In this document: piece by piece, positions 14,529-19,893 of the stretch
Layout of the letters: each line of letters begins with the position of its first letter
How positions within the stretch are numbered: the stretch's first letter is position 1
NCBI GenBank assembly: GCA_024232355.1
Contig: JAAEPW010000335.1
Span: 1-19,893 of the forward strand
Length of the DNA: 19,893 nucleotides
Source of the DNA: Chloroflexota bacterium
GTDB lineage: Bacteria > Chloroflexota > Anaerolineae > B4-G1
Direction of reading: 5' to 3'
The notes under the pieces: generated by a model
The model's database searches: none
The model's input: the letters and a program-made list of their open reading frames with translations, nothing else
Told to the model about the DNA's origin: nothing
Position numbers and translations under genes: made by a program

Positions 14529-15877
14529 TCCTTCTCGTTCTTATGCCGCCATTGTTCCAATCGCTCGATGATGGTTTGTTCATATCCATGCCCTTTGGGC
14601 TGGAACCACCCACCCTCAATGCCCTCTGGCAGATAACGCTGCTCCACCCACCCCTCAGGAGAGGCATGCGGGTACTTGTATCCCTCGTGCTCACCGATCG
14701 TCTGCTTGTAATGCTCGCGCAGTGAACCGCGAAAGGTGTCGCTCTTGTCACGCAGATAGATCGGCACCGGGCCAGCTCCGCGCGCCTCGATCTCTGCCAA
14801 CGCCCCCCAATAAGCACCCGCCGAGTTGGACTTGGGGGCGGTAGCCAGGTAGAGGGTTGCCAAAGACAGGTGATACTGTCCCTCTGGCAGCCCCACCCAC
14901 TCGAACGCCTGGGCGCAGGCATTGACGACCACGATCCCATTCGGATCAGCCAATCCAATGTCCTCCGCCGCCAGGATGTAGAGCCGGCGCAGGATGAAAC
15001 GAGGGGCTTCACCGGCGGCCACCATCTTGGTCAGCCAATACAGCGCCGCGTCAGGATCGCTCCCGCGCACCGACTTGATAAAGGCAGAGACCGTGTCATA
15101 ATGCTTGTCACCAGCCTTGTCGTAGCGCAGCGCACGCTGCTGGATCGAGTCCTCGGCCACGTCTAGTTCGATATGGATCACGCCGTTATCGTTCGGCGGT
15201 GTGCTCTCGACGGCCAATTCCAGCGCGTTGAGCACAGCTCGAGCGTCACCACCGGCGATGCGCACCAGGTGATCGGCGGCATCATCATCCAGTTGAACCT
15301 GGCGAGCCCCATAGCCACGATCAGAATCAGCCAGTGCATTATGTAAAAGCGTCACCATATCTTGATCGGTGAGTGGTTTGAACTGGAACACACGAGAGCG
15401 AGAGACCAGGGGGGCAATAACTTGGAAATAGGGATTTTCGGTCGTCGCGCCGATGAGTATGACGGTGCCATCCTCGACGTGAGGCAGCAATGCGTCTTGT
15501 TGGGCCCGGTTCCAGCGATGGATCTCGTCTACCAGCAGAATGGTACGCCGCCCGTACATCCCGCGCCGGTCCTTGGCTTCCTTGATGACCCGGCGTAGGT
15601 CGGCCACACCCGCCAGCACTGCACTGATGGTCTCAAAATGGGTGGCGGTTGTATTGGCGACGATCATCGCCAGAGTCGTTTTTCCAATGCCCGGAGGTCC
15701 CCAGAAAATCAGGGAAGAAAATAGCCGATCAGCCTCGATGGCGCGGCGCAACAATCGTCCTTGGCCCACAATGTGCTCCTGACCAACAAACTCGTCCAGG
15801 GTACGTGGGCGCATACGGGCCGCCAGGGGAGCCTCGCGGTGGATCTGTTCTTGCCGGCTGTGCTCAAACAAGTCCAT
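14525..15877 (-). CDS. rarA: Replication-associated recombination protein RarA (MgsA), AAA+ ATPase
   Basis: RarA is a clamp-loader-like ATPase that acts at stalled replication forks. The 450-residue product has the typical N-terminus PLAARMRPRTLDEFVGQEHI (17-36), Walker A GPPGIGKT (60-67), Walker B ILLVDE (113-118) followed by IHRWNRAQQDALLPHVE, sensor 1 GATTENPYF, and an arginine-finger region SRSRVF. The C-terminal RarA tetramer domain is present (DPDAALYWLTKMVAAGE, AAEDIGLADP, and GYKYPHASPEGWVEQRYLPE). ATG 15877 lies 9 bases after the stop of the NuoN-like gene on the same strand, with a weak ribosome binding site, so it is the last gene of that operon. Its stop overlaps the selB stop by 3 bases tail to tail. 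The link to a membrane module is probably chance of position. Confidence 0.96.
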   Translation of the reverse strand: MDLFEHSRQEQIHREAPLAARMRPRTLDEFVGQEHIVGQGRLLRRAIEADRLFSSLIFWGPPGIGKTTLAMIVANTTATHFETISAVLAGVADLRRVIKEAKDRRGMYGRRTILLVDEIHRWNRAQQDALLPHVEDGTVILIGATTENPYFQVIAPLVSRSRVFQFKPLTDQDMVTLLHNALADSDRGYGARQVQLDDDAADHLVRIAGGDARAVLNALELAVESTPPNDNGVIHIELDVAEDSIQQRALRYDKAGDKHYDTVSAFIKSVRGSDPDAALYWLTKMVAAGEAPRFILRRLYILAAEDIGLADPNGIVVVNACAQAFEWVGLPEGQYHLSLATLYLATAPKSNSAGAYWGALAEIEARGAGPVPIYLRDKSDTFRGSLREHYKQTIGEHEGYKYPHASPEGWVEQRYLPEGIEGGWFQPKGHGYEQTIIERLEQWRHKNEKD

Positions 15878-15886
15878 TGATCTTGC

Positions 15887-17326
15887 TCAGGGGATAAAAA
15901 AAGTATAAGCGTCCGCTAGACGGACCGCATACGGTGCCAGAACCTGTGGAAAGATTCCGACTCCAACACAACACAATATGACCACGATCACAACTGCCGC
16001 CGTCAACCAATCCTCAGAAGCACCCAAAGGTATCACACTCCGATTCTCCGGCGAACGCGGGCGATCCAGGAGCATCGATAAACCTCGCCATAACCCCATC
16101 ATCACCCCCACACCTGCCAAGATGAGGATCAACGCATTGCCCGGGCTGGATGGGGCAAGCGCGCGATAGAGAGCCCAACGCCAAACAAAACCCGCGCTCA
16201 CTGGCAATCCCGCAATCGAAAGCCCTCCAAAGATCAATAGGGCCGTACTCCATGGGGCTTTCCATCCCATCCCTCGTAGTGCGCTAAAACTGTCATCGGT
16301 GCCATTCTGCTTACATAAACCGCTCATACCTGCAGCCATAAGAACCAAACCCAAGGGGCGTACGTACAAAGACAACAAAGCCAACTCTAATCCCAGTTTG
16401 CTGCTCATCCCCAGAGCAATGAGGGCAGCGCCACTATCGACCAATGCCGCATACCCAATCAACGAACCCAGACGGCGTTGAGCCGACGCAAGCAATCCTC
16501 CCACAACGATCATAATCAGGCCCGCAGTGGAGACAAAGGATCCAAAATCAGGATGGTTGCTGAGCCAAGGATAGGTTTCCAGAAAATCCAACAACAAGAA
16601 CCAAACCACATTGTTGCCAACTGTGAGAACAAAGATACCCGCCATTGGCACACTTTCGCCAATAACAGATGGCACCCAGGTATGAAAAGGTACGACTCCC
16701 AGCCACAGTGCAAATGAAAAAGTTAACAATGCAGCGGATGTACTCAGCAGTTGTGTCTCGTCCGGCGTGATCAAATACCGGTCCAACAGCCAGTGCGTGA
16801 CCAACAATCCGGGCAAGGCCAGGGTCATAAAGGCCAGATAGCGTATCCCGCCTTGAGAAGGAGGGGCTCCCTCAGCCTGTAACGCAAATACAGACAGAGC
16901 AGCGGCAATCTCGATCAGCAAAGCCGCGTAGAGAAGTGGTCGAATCAACAGCGCCCCGCTCAACAAACTGAGCAATCCCAAACCGATGGGGAAAAGCAAC
17001 GAGCGTGATGACATTCGCCAGGCCAGGAAGAAAATACCGGCAGACGTAAAGAACAGAAAGGCCATCTCTGTTCGATCGAATTGATCTAGCACCAACTCGC
17101 GGCCAAAAAAGGTAACCGCCTCGCCCATCGCAATCTGATAATCCCCGCCCAAAAAAGAGAGCGGGCTCATTGGTTGATCCAACGGCAACTTTGTGACTGC
17201 GAAACCCAACAGTAAAGCTGTGCCTATAGCCAACAACGCCGCCAAAGTTTGCCATCGAAGCAAAATGTACACAATACCCGCCATTGCTAGCGGAAGGATC
17301 AGCAACAAGAGAGAGCCAGCAATCAT
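15887..17326 (-). CDS. NuoN/HyfF/MrpD-like antiporter-type membrane subunit lacking the usual relay lysines
   Basis: This 479-residue, roughly 14-helix protein belongs to the proton-conducting family of complex I, group 4 hydrogenases and Mrp antiporters. The diagnostic motif PFHTWVP is at 213-219, and GLSIAGLPVSAGFVWRW (368-384) matches the helix-12 region. The helix-5 acidic residue is kept (Glu139 in LLIEIAAAL), and Arg383 stands near the helix-12 Lys of NuoN. The lysine expected five residues before PFH is Trp208. No lysine occurs anywhere in the helix-7 (about 195-212) or helix-8 (about 229-250) segments. The start ATG overlaps the upstream stop (ATGA), and GGAGGG lies about 10 bases upstream. 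It sits between the HyfE-like gene and rarA. The loss of relay residues suggests altered or absent proton pumping. Confidence 0.85.
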   Translation of the reverse strand: MIAGSLLLLILPLAMAGIVYILLRWQTLAALLAIGTALLLGFAVTKLPLDQPMSPLSFLGGDYQIAMGEAVTFFGRELVLDQFDRTEMAFLFFTSAGIFFLAWRMSSRSLLFPIGLGLLSLLSGALLIRPLLYAALLIEIAAALSVFALQAEGAPPSQGGIRYLAFMTLALPGLLVTHWLLDRYLITPDETQLLSTSAALLTFSFALWLGVVPFHTWVPSVIGESVPMAGIFVLTVGNNVVWFLLLDFLETYPWLSNHPDFGSFVSTAGLIMIVVGGLLASAQRRLGSLIGYAALVDSGAALIALGMSSKLGLELALLSLYVRPLGLVLMAAGMSGLCKQNGTDDSFSALRGMGWKAPWSTALLIFGGLSIAGLPVSAGFVWRWALYRALAPSSPGNALILILAGVGVMMGLWRGLSMLLDRPRSPENRSVIPLGASEDWLTAAVVIVVILCCVGVGIFPQVLAPYAVRLADAYTFFIP

Positions 17327-17988
17327 GACGTGCTACCCTCCCCACCAGCAATAATCTGGGCTGCTCTGAGATAAGCGGTTGATAATGCAATCAGAAAACT
17401 GACGGCACCAAGCAATCCAGCCACAGCCAGGCTGGGTTCCAAGGCCACGTAGAACAGGTCAAATCCCGACAGAAAAACGAGCAGACCAAATCCTGCTTGC
17501 ATCGGTGCATCACTCAAGCCAATCAATAACAACCCCATTCCGACCATCTGGTAACAGGCCAGCGTAATATCTGGTGGGACCTCGGGCAAGGGGATGCGTA
17601 GAGCGGCCGTATACGCCGCCACCGAGATCAACAAAAAAGACAGTAAATAAAATGACGCGCGTGCCGACATCATCCAACGGTTCAGCCGCTGTGAGGTTTC
17701 TGCGCCTGGATCACTCGTGCTTTGTTCAAGCTCGCTGGCCCGCCGTTCGGTCAGGTAAAACACCATACATATCATCCAGCCGATCAATCCCTTGACAGCA
17801 GCAACTTCGAGCCGGATCACCCGAGTCATCAACAATACGACGAAAAAATACTGCACAGTGAGAGCAAACACATTTAGCCGCCACTCTCGATTGACGACCA
17901 AAATTCCAGCCGAGATAAATATACCAGCCACAGCAGGCATGGCGGCCAGAAAAGATACACGGGCCAGAAAATCCGCCAAAGTTGGCAC
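17323..17988 (-). CDS. HyfE/NuoK-like small membrane subunit
   Basis: The product has about seven hydrophobic helices in 221 residues, close to the size of HyfE of hydrogenase 4 (about 216). The last three helices resemble NuoK: MVGMGLLLIGL, then GFGLLVFLSGFDLFYVAL, then AVAGLLGAVSFLIALSTAYL. The conserved helix-2 Glu of NuoK appears to be Asp in SGFDLF, while the second acidic position looks lost. A polar cytoplasmic loop (ERRASELEQSTSDPGAETS) divides the protein. GTG 17988 is chosen because it shares one base with the upstream TAG stop (TAGTG), with GGGTGGG just before it; GTG 18039 would add 17 residues and overlap the NuoL-like gene by 52 bases. The stop overlaps the next start as ATGA. 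Assignment is by pattern and neighbours; MrpC-like is an alternative. Confidence 0.75.
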   Translation of the reverse strand: MPTLADFLARVSFLAAMPAVAGIFISAGILVVNREWRLNVFALTVQYFFVVLLMTRVIRLEVAAVKGLIGWMICMVFYLTERRASELEQSTSDPGAETSQRLNRWMMSARASFYLLSFLLISVAAYTAALRIPLPEVPPDITLACYQMVGMGLLLIGLSDAPMQAGFGLLVFLSGFDLFYVALEPSLAVAGLLGAVSFLIALSTAYLRAAQIIAGGEGSTS

Positions 17989-19628
17989 TATAACCCACCC
18001 CACACCAATAACAGGAGAAGGAACAATACCAGAGACCACAACAAGGCTCCTGCACCTCCCACCAGTTCATCAGCCACTCGGAACACGGTCAACCCCCGAT
18101 CCAACGCACCATTCAACGAATCATAGAACCACCCTAATCGCAACAGATCATGAACAATGTTGAGCAACAAACCCAGGTTGGAACGTAGAACCCGCTCTTG
18201 CCAGGCAATTACGCATCCACAAACGAGCACTACCCCGCACAACAACCACCCTACAAGCCCTGGCATCACAAACAATGAGCTGAGTGAGGGCAATACGTGA
18301 TCTACATCAGCATCGATAAGAAGTGGCGGATACAAACCGGCTACGATCAAAAACAACGTCGGCAGCCCCAAGCCCACGCCACGCGCCACGGCCATCCCAA
18401 AGTGTTCGGGCAGGGAAGACAAAGGTGAGACCAACATTCGCCGCACCAGCGATGGAAGAAGGAGCAGGTACCCCAAAAAGGTTCCCCAAAATGCCATGCC
18501 CCACGCTACACGGCCTCCTTGTACAAGCCCTCCCAGCAGAGATGATGCCGTCACAAACCCCAAGGTGAACGGAACACCCAACAATGTCAATAACGCAATC
18601 ACTATGGGTATGTTCCACAATAGTGCCTTTCGTCGCCATCCATCGCTCAGAAAAAACGTGGTCATTCCCAAGACCCACCCCACACTGCCAATGATGATAA
18701 CGGCTATAGCACCTTCTCCCGCAAACCCCGAGACCAATAACAAAGCGCCGTTTGCGCTCACTCCAATCCATGGCAGCGAGCGACGCGGAGATTCGGAAGA
18801 CCAGGCCAGCAAGCTCCCCAGGGTCAGGGTACACACGGCCAAAGTCGATATCCAGGCATCATCAGGAGCAAACCCACCATTAATGGTACAGAGCCTGAGC
18901 CATAAACCCCAACCCACAATAGGTCCTAGAAAGAGCGGGGCGGCGAACGGAGAAGCAGTATCCAGATCATCTGGCACAGCCAAGTGGAAAGGATACGCCC
19001 ACAATCGCAGCATACCGGCCATCGCCCATAACGTTAGTGCTGCTCCACTAGGGGTCATCAATGGCCACAACTCGCTATCTGCCCCACTGCCCGATAGCAC
19101 AGATCCTGTCCAAAGAAGCAAGGTCGCCACGTTACCCAATACCAAGCCACGAATGGCCGTTCGTGTCGAACCTCCTACCGCAATATGTGCTATGGTTTGC
19201 AACAAATCATAGATTGCCCAACTGACCGCCATCGTCAGTATATTGGCCGACCACAAAGTGATCAGGTTGGCGGAGAGCAGAGCCAACAATGCAGCTATGG
19301 GTGAAGAACGAGGAGCATCTCCACTGCTCAGTTCTACGAGTAGAGAACAACCGGTCACCAATGCCAACACCAAGGACAAGGGCCCCATAGTGGCGTCAAT
19401 TTCCCACGTGAGGACAGAACCAAATAGCAATGAGGGTTGCCACAAGGAACGAACCACCGATCCCAACTCGATCCATCTAAACAGCAGAATCAGAATAGTG
19501 GTCAGGCCAACCGCCACCAGAGCGATATAGCGACTATAAGAACGAACGCGGGGTACAAGAGACAATCCAAGTACCCCACCCGCACCTAACAGCGGCAAAC
19601 CAATCACAAGAACAAGAAACAATGACAT
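17988..19628 (-). CDS. NuoL/HyfB/MrpA-like antiporter-type membrane subunit, degenerate at channel residues
   Basis: The 546-residue product has about 15-16 hydrophobic helices and the family motif in weakened form, YPFHLAVPDDLD (212-223). It ends with a lateral amphipathic segment and final helix (NIVHDLLRLGWFYDSLNGAL, then LLWSLVLFLLLLLVWGGL), as in NuoL. The helix-5 Glu position is Asp141 (WAIYDLL). The helix-7 Lys position is Arg208. The helix-8 and helix-12 regions have no lysine (GVPFTLGFVTASS replaces the usual GxPPxxGFxxK). The whole protein has a single lysine, Lys334. The start ATG 19628 lacks a clear ribosome binding site. It is the first gene of the four-gene minus-strand operon. 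The MrpA C-terminal extension is absent. Length and tail fit NuoL/HyfB better than NuoM. Confidence 0.83.
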   Translation of the reverse strand: MSLFLVLVIGLPLLGAGGVLGLSLVPRVRSYSRYIALVAVGLTTILILLFRWIELGSVVRSLWQPSLLFGSVLTWEIDATMGPLSLVLALVTGCSLLVELSSGDAPRSSPIAALLALLSANLITLWSANILTMAVSWAIYDLLQTIAHIAVGGSTRTAIRGLVLGNVATLLLWTGSVLSGSGADSELWPLMTPSGAALTLWAMAGMLRLWAYPFHLAVPDDLDTASPFAAPLFLGPIVGWGLWLRLCTINGGFAPDDAWISTLAVCTLTLGSLLAWSSESPRRSLPWIGVSANGALLLVSGFAGEGAIAVIIIGSVGWVLGMTTFFLSDGWRRKALLWNIPIVIALLTLLGVPFTLGFVTASSLLGGLVQGGRVAWGMAFWGTFLGYLLLLPSLVRRMLVSPLSSLPEHFGMAVARGVGLGLPTLFLIVAGLYPPLLIDADVDHVLPSLSSLFVMPGLVGWLLCGVVLVCGCVIAWQERVLRSNLGLLLNIVHDLLRLGWFYDSLNGALDRGLTVFRVADELVGGAGALLWSLVLFLLLLLVWGGL

Positions 19629-19667
19629 TGGACATCAATTGCTGGTATACTCGCAGCACATTTTTCT

Positions 19668-19696
19668 ATTCTAACACACAAAAAGACAAGCCGCAA
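19668..19696 (-). promoter_or_regulatory. Candidate promoter for the NuoL-like/HyfE-like/NuoN-like/rarA operon
   Basis: On the minus strand: -35 TTGCGG (19696-19691), a 17-base spacer, -10 TAGAAT (19673-19668). Transcription would start near 19661, about 33 bases before the ATG. It overlaps the terminator hairpin just upstream, so promoter and terminator share DNA. Confidence 0.45.
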
Positions 19697-19711
19697 ACAG
19701 AATGGCTTGTC
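19685..19711 (-). terminator. Minus-strand Rho-independent terminator upstream of the complex-I-like operon
   Basis: Read on the minus strand, GACAAGCC pairs perfectly with GGCTTGTC around an 11-base loop and is followed by TTTTTGTGTG. This is the right orientation to stop a minus-strand transcript entering from beyond base 19893. It supports 19628 as the first gene of its operon. Confidence 0.65.
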
Positions 19712-19893
19712 GGTTGGAATGAATATGTGCCGATATGAGAAGAGTACAAGATAGTGTCGAATCTCGTAAAGTCGTACCGCTTTGTCAGAGCTAGAAGGCA
19801 GGGCGACTTGCCAAGTTATCATTTTGGCCGATTTTATGGGTGAAAACGTGCTCATACTTGAAAAGTTGGCAGCGAAGGACATTCTGGTCGCTC
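19712..19893. other. Right-edge region without a supported gene
   Basis: No complete gene is seen. On the plus strand an ATG at 19836 opens a frame (MGENVLILEKLAAKDILVA) that runs off the window and could be the start of a gene, but no ribosome binding site precedes it. A minus-strand frame through this region crosses the terminator hairpin and overlaps the NuoL-like start, so it is unlikely to be real. Confidence 0.4.

Noticed and set aside
19604..19882. Minus-strand 92-codon frame upstream of the NuoL-like gene
   Set aside because: It crosses a terminator hairpin, overlaps the NuoL-like start in another frame and has an unconvincing composition.
19836..19893. Possible gene start on the plus strand at the right edge (MGENVLILEKL)
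   Set aside because: It has only 19 codons, no ribosome binding site and runs off the window, so it cannot be supported.

Overview
The window looks like chromosomal DNA from a mid-GC, probably Chloroflexota (Anaerolineae-type) bacterium. That placement is inferred from protein style and gene mix: a membrane-embedded spermidine-synthase-like protein, a MAN2C1-type GH38 mannosidase, SelB, and orphan complex-I-like membrane subunits. No marker gene fixes it. Genes are dense, run in both directions and use sigma70-type promoters. No tRNA, rRNA, CRISPR array or insertion sequence was seen.

Bases 1-5842 (+) hold the end of an oligopeptide-type ABC importer (an OppD-like ATPase cut by the window edge, then an OppF-like ATPase) and a small three-helix membrane protein. 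A consensus promoter then drives a 1032-residue cytosolic-type alpha-mannosidase, which is closed by a strong terminator. The importer and the mannosidase may take up and degrade mannose-containing oligosaccharides or glycopeptides. Bases 5878-8313 (+) encode an 811-residue multi-pass membrane protein with a central spermidine-synthase-like Rossmann domain.

Bases 8258-9592 (-) carry an SRPBCC protein followed by a protein-L-isoaspartate methyltransferase that has a lipoprotein signal. The latter overlaps the end of the preceding gene tail to tail. Bases 9740-10788 (+), divergent from these, encode a small PD-(D/E)XK-like protein translationally coupled to hypoxanthine phosphoribosyltransferase, closed by a strong terminator. 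A gene-poor 600-base spacer follows (10789-11390). It contains a GC-rich segment with mutually exclusive stems and ends in a good promoter. That promoter drives a cysteine-free coiled-coil protein and, 3 bases later, SelB, the selenocysteine elongation factor.

Bases 14525-19628 (-) form one tight operon in the order NuoL-like, HyfE/NuoK-like, NuoN-like, RarA. The three membrane proteins resemble the proton-pumping arm of complex I or group 4 hydrogenases. The two antiporter-like subunits lack lysines in the helices where the family normally carries proton-relay lysines, and no peripheral redox subunit is present in the window. A minus-strand terminator and candidate promoter just upstream suggest the operon starts at 19628. 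This degenerate orphan module is the most unusual thing here. The candidate structured RNA at 11084-11166 and the lipoprotein isoaspartate methyltransferase come next.
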